DNA of 17,177 nt from Stramenopiles sp. TOSAG23-3 (Eukaryota; Sar). The DNA is taken from contig LT642331.1 of NCBI GenBank assembly GCA_900128585.1, positions 5,420 through 22,596 of the forward strand. Direction: 5' to 3'. The notes beneath the pieces are model-generated. The model worked only from the letters and a program-made list of their open reading frames with translations. It did not search any database and was not told the DNA's origin. A program made the position numbers and the translations under genes. The number at the start of each line of letters is the position of its first letter. Positions within the stretch are counted from its first letter, which is position 1. Shown here piece after piece: positions 6,908-15,686 of this stretch.

Positions 6908-9900
6908 ATGGATTTGGAGAGGGACAATCAGAGGCTCAATGCTCTGGATAGAACTGCGGAGGAGCTGTCGAAGTCCATACACCAGTTCCGCCAGGAGACG
7001 AAAAAGATAGTGGGCTTCTCCAACGATTTAGAGTTAAAATACACGGAGCAAATAGAGGCGTCGCAGGCCTTGTTGGTGCACTTTGAGCTCTGCGAAAGCC
7101 GGGCAAACGACGCACGGCACCGTTCCAGCGGTGCAAACAGCGGGCTAGAGGACACCACGAAGTCTCACTTGCTCGTGAAACAAGTCTTAAACTCGTACCA
7201 GTCCTGGATAGGCCGTTCTCACGACCGCCGCAAGCGGCACGCAAAAGCCGTCGCGGAGTGCCGCCAAAAGATCGACGCCGCGGTTGCAGGGCTGCAGGGC
7301 TGCGTTTGGGCGAACGGCGGCGCGGCGGCCACAGCCGCAAGGGTCGCCGGGGGGAGGGGGCAGGTGGATATATTGGGCAACGGGGAGAAAGTTGAGAGCG
7401 AGGCCAAGGACGACAGCACCGACGGCAGCCACTTTGGCGGCGACCGGGCTCCCTCGGCGCTGAACGGCAAAGCCGTTCACGTCCTCGAGAAGCAGCTGAC
7501 GGAGAAGACGATGGAGGCGTCGCACTGGAAATCCATGTGCGAGTCCCTTCGGGCCGACCTCGAGCGGATGCGGGGCGTCATTGACAACGCGAACAAGGAG
7601 AAGAGCTTCTCCGAGACCGCCAAAATCAACCAGGCGAAGAAAGAGGCGAGGGAGTGGAAGAGTAAGTGCACCGATATCCAGCAAGAGGTATGGGAATTGC
7701 GCGACAAATTGAAAAAGATGACTGCCAACGTGCAGCTGCAGTCCAACTCCACCGCGAGGGTTACTATTTTACAGGCAGAGAACGAGGCGCTGCGGAGCGA
7801 TGCGGAGACCTTCAAAAGCACGGCAAAAGACCTCGTGCCACGGTCCGACCTATCGCGGGCAAAGGTGGCGCTGGACCAGGCTCAAAACGAAAAAGACAGG
7901 TTGGCGTTGGAGTTGGTCCAGGTTATGGGCGAGCGCGACTGCCTCAAACAGGAGAACGAACGGGCCCAGTGGAACAGTGAACAAGAGGGGGAGAAGGCGA
8001 TCATGCAGATTCAAGCCCAACTCCAGGCCGCGCGCAACCGGTCGGAGCAGTTCAAAAAAGAGCAAGAGCGGCACGAGCGGGCGGCAACCGACGCGGTGAC
8101 GGCGAAGGCGGCCGCGGAGGAAGCACTCCGGAAAGAGCAGCACAGGTACGTCCTTTTGGAAATGGACAAAACGAACTTTATCGAGCTGTCGAAATTGAAG
8201 CAGAAGGAGATGAAAGAAAAATTAAACGAGGCCGTCGAGCAGCTGAAAGACAGGTGCGCGCGGCGATGGAGCAGCATATTTACTGCACGGGCCATTCGGC
8301 GGTGGAGGGAGGGCGTCATGGAGAGGAAGCATCGGAGAGAGCGGGGAAGTCTTTGCGAGAACATCGTCGCGGGGTACCAAGCGTTAAAGGTGAAGCGAAT
8401 GTACATAAAATGGTCGCGGGGCGTGAAGCGGCGCGTGTACGCGCGGTGCATTATGAAGGGCATGATGATCCGCACATCGTTGCGAGCAACGTTTTTTGCA
8501 TTTGTACGGTGGAACAGGAAGACAATTGCGGCGCGCCAGGCCGAGTTTTTGATGAGGTCGCGCACCGCCACCGCCCTGGCGTTCATGCGGAAGAGCGAGC
8601 ACAGCGCGCTGCAGCACTCGTTTGCCCGGTGGGACACCAGGGTGCGCCGGACTGTCCTCGTCCGGCGCACGTTGCGCAAAATTCTGCTACCAACGATTCG
8701 GCGATTGCTGGTCTCCGGTTGGAACAAATGGGTGTGGTACCGGGATGAAATTGTTTTATTGGAAGAAAGTGCCCGTCGGAACGAGTTTTTTGCGAACTTA
8801 ATGTTTGCAAAAATACGCCATCTGAGCATAAGACGACACTTGAACGCGTGGCACCGGCATTCAACGTGGTTGGTTCGCACAAGGCAAGTGGTGTTCACCC
8901 ACCTCTCTCTCCGCGACAGGCAGAAAAAGTACGTTGCGATGAATTTGTGGAAGCGCCATTCCAGAACCAGGCGGAGGAAGCGAAAGCTGCTCCAAATGCT
9001 TGTTTTTCGGAAGCTGTTTGCCAGCTTAAGGAGATCGTTCAAGATTTGGACGATTAACTCAGGGCACGCCTTTCACACGAGGCGGCGGCAAAGGAGTCTG
9101 CAGCAAATGGCGGAGAAAATGTACGAGGTTAGGCAGGTCATGGCCTCCAAAAGAGTGCTGACGGAGTGGCACAAAGCGGCTCGAATATCAGTTCTTCAGA
9201 AACGAAGAATTGTAAACATTTTAAACGGTGGATTTTTTACCAGGACAACGCGGGCAGCGCTTCACCAGTGGAAGCTCACCGTTTTAACGTGGAAGATCGC
9301 CGAAGAAAGGAGCGATCACTCGTCGCGTTTGGTGGAAAATAAGTTGTCTGCGCATCGGCGCCTTTCCCTCAGAAATTGTCTGCGTCGGTGGAGACTCTAC
9401 AGCAACGAGTCCTACAGGAAGTCCCAAGGCCTTCGCAACATTCTGGTGCGCAAAAAATTGGTGCTGGTTCGCAAGAATTTTCTGTGTTGGGTTCATTTTC
9501 GGAAGTCAAGAATGTATGCACGCAGCTTGCTGACGTCGATGCAAAACGTGGTGTTTCGGCATGGCATTTACAAGGGCTTCCGCAAATGGTACGTAGTGGT
9601 CGAGGAGCTTAAATTGAATGACGCAAAATGCCTTGGATTTGGCGCCCTTCGAAAGACAAAGTACGACATGGCCAGGAGACTTTTCAGCAAAGCGCGGCGG
9701 TTGAAGTTGGAGTGCGCCGTGAGGAAATGGAAGGAAGAGACGGAAGCGGAAGCAAAGCAAGAAGAGCACATGGCCGCTATTGCGGCTATGAGCAATTGGG
9801 CTGCCCGAATAGCTGGGGGCCGCGTAATAAAGGAGCGCTTTCAGGTCTGGTTTGCTTACACCAAGCTTAGATTGGCGAAAAAATACCACCAGTATTCGAT

Positions 9901-12031
9901 CATGACAAGCATCATCAACAAATGGACCAATCAGCTAATGTCTTTTGCGTTCCGGACGTGGGACCGTCAGGTTAGAAACGAAATTTACCACGAGTTTGAA
10001 GCCGAGGTAGCAACCAAGCGGTTGGAGCTCGAGTCAATTATTACCTCGCAGAACAATGCACAGCTGTCCCATCGGTTCAAGGCGTTGGAGAACGTTTCGT
10101 TTATTATGATGGAAAAGACAACAAAGAGAGTCCTGCTTCGTACATTTAGCGCCTGGAAGTGCTGGAAAATTTCCAGCGTTGCGGGGAGGGAGAAAGCCCA
10201 ACAAGAGGAGGAGAGCGAGCGAAAACGTAGACACTCCATAATGATTGCTTCGAACGCTTTGTTTCAAAAGCACGACAAGTACTTCTTAGCCCAAACATTC
10301 AACGCGTGGAAGGCGTGGCTGACCAATTACGAGAAGAAAAAAGCCGTCGTTCGTTCCATTTTGATACGCACCATATTCACGCTCCCTGTGGCAAAGGCAT
10401 TCGGCCGATGGGTGTTGACCATAAACAACGACAAAGCGGCAGCAAGGCACTCGCTGATGGGAGAAAAGCACAGTGATGAAATATCGAAACTGGAGGAGCA
10501 ACTACTAGAAAGCAAGAAACTGTTCGAAGACCACAAACAAGAAGTTGCAGAGTCAGTTACCATGTTAGTAGGGGGGTGGTGCCATCGGGACGACAAAGCT
10601 CTATTGTCAATATTTTTCAATAGGTGGGTCAGGCACTTTCTGAAGAAGAAAGCCAGCTTCGAAGTGGAAGAATTCTCTCCCCCACCAATTCCAGAGGACG
10701 GAAAAATTCCCAGCGGTGGTGCAAGCGCACGAGGTGGGTTGGTTTCGTACACCAAAACCCTTGAGCGCGAAAATGCCAAGCTTAAACAGAGGCTTGAAGC
10801 GTCGATTAGAGCTTCACCATCCCAAGACGGCAGCGGCAAACCTGCCAACAATGCAGGGGGCGTGAACGCTTCCGGGCCCTTTGAAGTGCCTGCCGGTGGG
10901 CTGACGCTTCGCGATCTAGCGGAGAAGCCGTCATTTCATATCGAAGAGGACGTTCTATTGCTGCAGCAGCAGAACAGCAGCCTTCAAATGGAGTTGACAG
11001 CCACGCAGAAGAAATTGTTCAAAGCCAAGGAAAAGATCCGTGAAGTTCGACAAGGGACAAAGGATAAGCAAAAAATATCTCTCCTTCAAGAGTCTTTGGC
11101 AGCCCTAGAAAAGAAGCACAATGCTCTCGTTGCTCAGCTATCCAGCACACAGTCCGATTTGCAAGAAGCTTACAGGCGTGCGGAGAAGCTCGAAAAAGAT
11201 GTGCGGCATCACCGGACCATGTCCCAGAATTTTCAGAAAAAGAGCGACATTGATCGAACTCGGGTGCATCAGTTCGAGAGCCGGCTGAAACGGGAGACGG
11301 AGGCCAACGCATCGATGAAACAGCTAATTTTAAGACTGAAGAAAGAAGTCCAAAGGGTAATGAAATTGCACCGAAAGGCAGAGGCTGAGCTGGAGAGAAC
11401 ATGTGCCGAAGAAGAGCTACTGAAGCAGTCGGTCTTAGACGAGCAGAAGACGGCCCAAGTTCTGGCGCAAAAGCTCCAACTGTCCGCCAAAGAAGTACAT
11501 CGTTTGCTGAATGAAAACGAAGATTTGCTCGACAGGGCGGAGACAAAGAAGGAACCGGGTTTTGATTCCGTCCCATCACTGCTGCAAATGGATGGGTTGG
11601 CAGGTGAAATTTCCTCTTTGCCACTTCGGCCAGAGGAGCTGGCGGCAGCAATTCCCCCACCTCCCCCACCCCCCCTGCCTGACAGTTACGAAGAGACAGA
11701 GGTACCGCCTGGCACGCCTACCTCAGCTTTCAAGAAGTCGTTGGCCGCCCAGGTGTCCCATATTTTTTCCGACGAGGCGGAAGTGCACATTACCCGAGAC
11801 TCACGCGGCTACGCTCGAAGCCCTGAAAGGGTTGCAAAGAGAAACGGGGAGGTCGATGGGGTGAAAAGTGGAGGCACCGACGAAGCAACCGACGAGCAAG
11901 TTGCCTCCGATGTTATGCTTGCCGGGGGACTTGTCAGCATGGTTGCCACAGATGACGGGGAGGTCGTCGCGACGTTTAATGTGAATGAGGGAGATGCCCA
12001 GAATGGTAGTCCCCGGGGCGTATGGAGATAG
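6908..12031 (+). CDS. SFI1-like centrin-binding repeat protein, 1707 aa
   Basis: Sfi1-family proteins are long helices whose repeats each bind a centrin; they build spindle-pole-body half-bridges or basal-body-linked fibres. The ATG at 6908 is the first ATG in frame and has a strong context (A at -3, G at +4); the open frame upstream has only non-ATG codons. Residues 1 to about 110 are helical, about 115-185 form an Ala/Gly-rich linker, and about 185-455 are coiled coil. From W466 to W1240 there are about 20 repeats with an aromatic/aliphatic-x-x-W core: AIRRWREG, HSFARWDT, RRHLNAWHRH, TFNAWKAW, AFGRWVLT, FFNRWVRH. These match the SFI1 pattern and are strongly basic. Further coiled coil follows (about 1277-1300, 1345-1555), then PPPPPPPLP at 1583-1591 and an acidic, disordered tail. 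The stop is TAG. It diverges from the formin. Family membership rests on the W repeats; orthology to yeast SFI1 or human SFI1 is not shown, so no symbol is given. Confidence 0.88.
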   Translation: MDLERDNQRLNALDRTAEELSKSIHQFRQETKKIVGFSNDLELKYTEQIEASQALLVHFELCESRANDARHRSSGANSGLEDTTKSHLLVKQVLNSYQSWIGRSHDRRKRHAKAVAECRQKIDAAVAGLQGCVWANGGAAATAARVAGGRGQVDILGNGEKVESEAKDDSTDGSHFGGDRAPSALNGKAVHVLEKQLTEKTMEASHWKSMCESLRADLERMRGVIDNANKEKSFSETAKINQAKKEAREWKSKCTDIQQEVWELRDKLKKMTANVQLQSNSTARVTILQAENEALRSDAETFKSTAKDLVPRSDLSRAKVALDQAQNEKDRLALELVQVMGERDCLKQENERAQWNSEQEGEKAIMQIQAQLQAARNRSEQFKKEQERHERAATDAVTAKAAAEEALRKEQHRYVLLEMDKTNFIELSKLKQKEMKEKLNEAVEQLKDRCARRWSSIFTARAIRRWREGVMERKHRRERGSLCENIVAGYQALKVKRMYIKWSRGVKRRVYARCIMKGMMIRTSLRATFFAFVRWNRKTIAARQAEFLMRSRTATALAFMRKSEHSALQHSFARWDTRVRRTVLVRRTLRKILLPTIRRLLVSGWNKWVWYRDEIVLLEESARRNEFFANLMFAKIRHLSIRRHLNAWHRHSTWLVRTRQVVFTHLSLRDRQKKYVAMNLWKRHSRTRRRKRKLLQMLVFRKLFASLRRSFKIWTINSGHAFHTRRRQRSLQQMAEKMYEVRQVMASKRVLTEWHKAARISVLQKRRIVNILNGGFFTRTTRAALHQWKLTVLTWKIAEERSDHSSRLVENKLSAHRRLSLRNCLRRWRLYSNESYRKSQGLRNILVRKKLVLVRKNFLCWVHFRKSRMYARSLLTSMQNVVFRHGIYKGFRKWYVVVEELKLNDAKCLGFGALRKTKYDMARRLFSKARRLKLECAVRKWKEETEAEAKQEEHMAAIAAMSNWAARIAGGRVIKERFQVWFAYTKLRLAKKYHQYSIMTSIINKWTNQLMSFAFRTWDRQVRNEIYHEFEAEVATKRLELESIITSQNNAQLSHRFKALENVSFIMMEKTTKRVLLRTFSAWKCWKISSVAGREKAQQEEESERKRRHSIMIASNALFQKHDKYFLAQTFNAWKAWLTNYEKKKAVVRSILIRTIFTLPVAKAFGRWVLTINNDKAAARHSLMGEKHSDEISKLEEQLLESKKLFEDHKQEVAESVTMLVGGWCHRDDKALLSIFFNRWVRHFLKKKASFEVEEFSPPPIPEDGKIPSGGASARGGLVSYTKTLERENAKLKQRLEASIRASPSQDGSGKPANNAGGVNASGPFEVPAGGLTLRDLAEKPSFHIEEDVLLLQQQNSSLQMELTATQKKLFKAKEKIREVRQGTKDKQKISLLQESLAALEKKHNALVAQLSSTQSDLQEAYRRAEKLEKDVRHHRTMSQNFQKKSDIDRTRVHQFESRLKRETEANASMKQLILRLKKEVQRVMKLHRKAEAELERTCAEEELLKQSVLDEQKTAQVLAQKLQLSAKEVHRLLNENEDLLDRAETKKEPGFDSVPSLLQMDGLAGEISSLPLRPEELAAAIPPPPPPPLPDSYEETEVPPGTPTSAFKKSLAAQVSHIFSDEAEVHITRDSRGYARSPERVAKRNGEVDGVKSGGTDEATDEQVASDVMLAGGLVSMVATDDGEVVATFNVNEGDAQNGSPRGVWR
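8258..10650 (+). repeat. SFI1-type centrin-binding repeat array (protein level)
   Basis: About 20 degenerate repeats, spaced mostly 25-50 residues apart. Each has small/aromatic-x-x-Trp followed by basic residues. The first clear Trp codon is at 8303-8305 and the last at 10625-10627. Spacing is looser than in fungal Sfi1, and one stretch (about 9960-10150) has a long interval with no repeat. The repeats are diverged at DNA level, so this is old protein duplication and not a minisatellite. Confidence 0.82.
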
Positions 12032-12363
12032 CGCGCGCAGCTTTTTGGCACCACCTCTGGCAGCTAAATCCACACCCGCTACTTTTTTTTTGAATAATAT
12101 TTTAATTACTATAAAATAAATAACAGCCCAATTTTCTTGTTTTTAAAATTAAAAACAAGAAAATTGGCTGTTTTTAAAATTAAAAAAAAAACAAATTATA
12201 TAGTAAATATTGATTTTATACGATTATAGATTTTTTGTGATTTAAAAAAAACTATTTTCGCGGTATTATACACGAGGAAGATAAATTTTAATTTTACTTT
12301 TAATAAACAAATTATATTAGTATGTTTTAATTAATTTTAATTAAAAAAATTTTGTGATTCTAA
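12032..12363. other. Convergent 3' spacer between SFI1-like and RING genes
   Basis: 332 bp, extremely AT-rich with no gene. An AATAAA at 12115-12120 lies 84 nt after the SFI1-like stop and is a plausible poly(A) signal for that gene. It is followed at once by a near-perfect palindrome (12122-12172). The rest is A/T homopolymer-rich sequence. Confidence 0.5.
12122..12172. repeat. Near-perfect palindrome (25/24-nt arms, 2-nt loop)
   Basis: The left arm 12122-12146 starts AACAGCCCAATTTTCTTG. The right arm 12149-12172 is its reverse complement except for one missing G (CCC against GG). Only AA separates the arms. In RNA from either strand this folds into a stem of 24 pairs with one bulge. It sits in the 3' flank of both convergent genes. 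The inner 17-mer GTTTTTAAAATTAAAAA is repeated directly at 12170-12186. Confidence 0.92.
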
Positions 12364-14898
12364 TCATTGCAACTTCGCAACCACTGTCTGCAGACCTTGC
12401 AGGGCCTGTTTCCTAAACACAAAGCGAGAGCTCAAATTCTCCAACAACTCATTTGAAATGAAATAGTCTACTTTGCCACCTTGCTTTCCACTCCCAGCGC
12501 ATTCTGGACACTCATCCTTTCCACCCTCTGTTCCATGCTTTGCCCGATAACTGTCTACGCATTTTTCACAAAACGAGTGCCCACAGGGAATACACGTGAC
12601 CGGCTTGTCGAACAAGTTCATGCATGAGAGACACGTGAATGCACTCTCAGTCGCTTCTTCTGTCTTCAACAATTTTGCTACTGTGTTCTTAAGCTCTTTC
12701 TCTGTCAACTTTAGAACTTTGGCAAGCCTTGCGTTTTTTTCTGCATCCTTTGCATTCTGCTTCAATTCTTCGTACTGACTCGAAACGTCAGCATTTTGTT
12801 TCTCCAGGTCCATAATTTGTTGGACCAGTCGCAGACGCTCTTCGTTGCTCGAAGCAAACTTACTATCGGCCTGTTTCATCGCGTTCTTCAGCTCAGACAA
12901 GGCCGCCCGGGCAACGTCCCGCTGTTTTTCGTACGTTGCAACCAAGGAATCGTGTTCGTTCATGCTGTTTTTTTGAGATTCTAAACCTAGTTGCAATTTT
13001 TTAAGCTTCTCAGAGAGTTTCAAGTGCGCGTGTCGAAGCTCACTCAGTTCGTTGGCTAAATTCTTCGCCCGGTCGTGCTCTACCATGTAACTCTCCCGAC
13101 ACCTGAGCGCTTCGCCCAGCGCTTTGTCTGCCCGTTCAGATTCACTTGCACTTGACGCTCGTTGACGCTCCAACTCTTTCTGGAGAAATTTGCTCTGGGC
13201 CTTTTCCTCTTCCAAAGTGCTTTCAAATTGCTTTAGTTGTTTTCCGGCACTGTCCGCTCGGGCCTGCTCGGTGGATGTTAGGGTGGACTGTGACTTGACC
13301 TGGCCCACAAGGCTGTCGACCTGGTTTTCAAGTCCTTCGACTTGAATGTGTGCCTTTTTAAGCTTATCAAACAAATTCTTGTCGCTACTTTCCGCTGATT
13401 CTGTAGCACGTTTGAGTTTTTGTTCCCAATCTTCGATAATACGCTTCTTTTCGCTCTGTAAGTCCGAGATCACCGTTTTCATGCGCTCACATTCCGACTT
13501 GTACGATGCGTTTTCTTTCTCCATTTTGGCCCTTCCCTGCTTTGATTCTCGCTGCAGAGTTTCTAGTTGCTGTGAGAACAGATCACGGTCGGCCAATGTG
13601 ACTTCATACCTTCGTGATACTTCTTTTATCCGTTTCTCCAGCTCTGGGGTTCGCTCTTTGGAGGATATCAACTGACGTTCCAAGAGCTTTGTTTGGTTCA
13701 TAGCCGCCGCGTGCTGGCACTTCCAACTCAAGAGTTCTTGCTCGCAAGCGCGGAATCCCTGCTCGAGCTGCTGTTGTTTCTGAAGGAGATCATTCTTCTC
13801 CCTGAGGGCGATGCGGTTTCTCTCCCCCTGTTCCTTTTTTATGCTTATAATTTGCCCGTTCAACAACGCAATGTCATTTTTAGCTTGCGCGAGATGGGAA
13901 CTTTGGGAAGACAGGTCAGTCACGGCCCGCTTTCGCCGCTTGTGCGCGCTCTCTACCTCCCCCTTGAGCCGCTCAATCGTCGTTTCCATTTTCTGGACTT
14001 TTGCTTCGTACCCCATCTCTCTGACTTTCGCTTCCTGTAGCTCGGCTGTAAGCCTTTTAACGCCTTCCTCTAGGCCATCATTTTTTGATCTTAGTTCGTT
14101 AATTTTAGCCTCTTGGTCGTCCGTGTGCTTTAGCTTTTCTTTCAGCAGCCGATTCTCGTCAACCATTCGTTTCGCATGAGAACTTACGGTCTCCATCTGC
14201 TTCTTGAAGGTCACCTCGGTGCTAGACTTTGAAAGCAAATCTTGTTCGAACTGTTTCACACGTTCGCAGTAAAGCGCGTTAGTGTTCTGGGCGTCTTTCA
14301 GAGTCTTTAGGAGGGCATCGGTTTTTCGTTTGAACTCGTCTCGTTCCGTCTTCATTACGGACTTCAACGCGTCAATCTGCTCAAAAATCTTTTCCCGTTC
14401 TCCGGCGGAGACGCTCCCATCTGGACGACCGGACCTCAGGTCCATCCCGTCCCCCTCCTTGAGCACTTTTAGTTCTCGCCGCAGCGTTTCAATGGTCCGC
14501 CTGTCCCGGTGCGCATTGGACGTCAGGACGTCCAAGTTTCTCTTTAAACCGTTCAACACAATTTCTTGTTTATTCTTTTCCTTCTTCTGTTTGTTGACTG
14601 TTTCCGACAAAAAGTTGATTTTTTCAACGTACTCGTACGACTGCGGGGGGGACCTGCTCCCTCCCGACCCTGGCGAGTCTGGACCCGCTGATCCGCTGCC
14701 GCCTTTCCCTTTGGTTATGCTTTTCTTTTTCGACACAGAACCCGAAGATATCGACTCTGGCACGTCGATATATTTCGATGCAAGGGAGGGCGCCCGTATT
14801 GAATTTTTCCCCGCGCTCGCGAACGGCGACGGACGATGAACCCCCCGCGACGTCGACGGCAACCCCGTCCCCCCTCGTCTTGACTTGTGAAAAGGCAT
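12364..14898 (-). CDS. Coiled-coil protein with C-terminal C3HC4 RING finger, probable E3 ubiquitin ligase, 844 aa
   Basis: RING fingers recruit an E2 and catalyse ubiquitin transfer. The start is ATG 14898 with A at -3. Residues 1 to about 85 are disordered, basic and Ser/Pro/Gly-rich. About 90-735 are nearly continuous coiled coil, as in SMC- or BRE1-like proteins. The RING is canonical C3HC4: C756-x2-C759-x12-C772-x-H774-x2-C777-x2-C780-x16-C797-x2-C800 (CLSC, CGHSFCEKC, CPEC). All eight zinc ligands are present. After the RING come 44 residues including YFISNELLENLSSRF, a pattern like the helix that follows the RING in TRIM-type and U-box proteins (N-x-x-L-x-x-L). BRE1 ends soon after its RING and lacks this helix, so I do not call it BRE1. 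The stop is TGA. It shares a 788-bp divergent spacer with eIF2-alpha. Ligase activity is inferred from the intact RING; the target is unknown. Confidence 0.88.
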   Translation of the reverse strand: MPFHKSRRGGTGLPSTSRGVHRPSPFASAGKNSIRAPSLASKYIDVPESISSGSVSKKKSITKGKGGSGSAGPDSPGSGGSRSPPQSYEYVEKINFLSETVNKQKKEKNKQEIVLNGLKRNLDVLTSNAHRDRRTIETLRRELKVLKEGDGMDLRSGRPDGSVSAGEREKIFEQIDALKSVMKTERDEFKRKTDALLKTLKDAQNTNALYCERVKQFEQDLLSKSSTEVTFKKQMETVSSHAKRMVDENRLLKEKLKHTDDQEAKINELRSKNDGLEEGVKRLTAELQEAKVREMGYEAKVQKMETTIERLKGEVESAHKRRKRAVTDLSSQSSHLAQAKNDIALLNGQIISIKKEQGERNRIALREKNDLLQKQQQLEQGFRACEQELLSWKCQHAAAMNQTKLLERQLISSKERTPELEKRIKEVSRRYEVTLADRDLFSQQLETLQRESKQGRAKMEKENASYKSECERMKTVISDLQSEKKRIIEDWEQKLKRATESAESSDKNLFDKLKKAHIQVEGLENQVDSLVGQVKSQSTLTSTEQARADSAGKQLKQFESTLEEEKAQSKFLQKELERQRASSASESERADKALGEALRCRESYMVEHDRAKNLANELSELRHAHLKLSEKLKKLQLGLESQKNSMNEHDSLVATYEKQRDVARAALSELKNAMKQADSKFASSNEERLRLVQQIMDLEKQNADVSSQYEELKQNAKDAEKNARLAKVLKLTEKELKNTVAKLLKTEEATESAFTCLSCMNLFDKPVTCIPCGHSFCEKCVDSYRAKHGTEGGKDECPECAGSGKQGGKVDYFISNELLENLSSRFVFRKQALQGLQTVVAKLQ
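12496..12636 (-). other. C3HC4 RING finger region
   Basis: Contains the eight zinc-ligand codons: the first Cys (residue 756) is at 12631-12633 and the last (residue 800) at 12499-12501. The hydrophobic position after the second Cys pair and the Pro in CPEC match E2-binding RINGs. Confidence 0.9.
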
Positions 14899-15686
14899 GA
14901 TGGTGATGACGCGCGGCCTTCTTTACTTGGGCAAGATAAACCGAATAACAAATATCTAACGTTTGTGTCAATTTGTACTGAACGACTTCAAACTCAATCC
15001 AACGCTCTCAGAAAACATAAGTTTCAATTCATTCAATCATTTCTAAGTTTTAAATCGAATTGAATAAAATGTGGTTGGCTTACGCTCTTACGAAATCGAT
15101 TAAATAATAATAAAAATAATAATAACAGGAGGAGGCTACAGGGTGACAACAAAAAAGATGAAACGTCTTGCCAACTGATAATTAGTATTTTTTAGATTCT
15201 TGTTTTATATTACTTTAAGGATCAATTAAATTAACATAAAAACAACATAGAAGAAAAAATTAAAATGAAAAGAAAATTGCGCGAACCCACTTTTTTTATT
15301 ACATGAATTACCAAGCATAAATGAATTCGAACGTTACTTCTTCTTTGTTAATTAAGGTATTTGATATATATTATATTTAATTTGAAGATTCTATTAGTAA
15401 GTGTTACAAATAGGGTTTCTTTTTTTAATTTGGTGGTTGTGGCTCGCTTACTCAATAATATATTATTATAATAAAAAATAATACAAAAAAAGGTTCCTTT
15501 TGCATTATTTAGAAGTATTGAAGAAGATTTCTGTCACTCTATCAATCAGTGTACAATGAGTAGAAAATAACACAGTTGAACCATTATGTCCCTCTCTGTA
15601 AGCATTTGAAAACGTAGTAAAGCTCTTTTTCGACGAATTATAGTAGCGATAAAAGAGGTAGCGGTATACCAGCAAACGAATATACA
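14899..15686. promoter_or_regulatory. Divergent spacer between RING-protein and eIF2-alpha genes
   Basis: 788 bp, AT-rich, no credible gene, expected to hold both promoters. TAGGGTTT at 15411-15418 lies about 270 bp before the eIF2-alpha ATG and is followed by a T-run. Short AAT repeats lie at about 15104-15126. The bases just before the eIF2-alpha ATG read TACAATGT, with A at -3. No TATA box or terminator is assigned. Confidence 0.5.

Noticed and set aside
8011-9042. 343-aa ORF on - opposite the SFI1-like gene
   Set aside because: An Arg/Phe/Ser-rich shadow of the repeat array; no domain and no independent support.
12364-14898. Naming the RING protein BRE1
   Set aside because: Coiled coil plus RING is not enough; the post-RING tail and loop length differ from BRE1.
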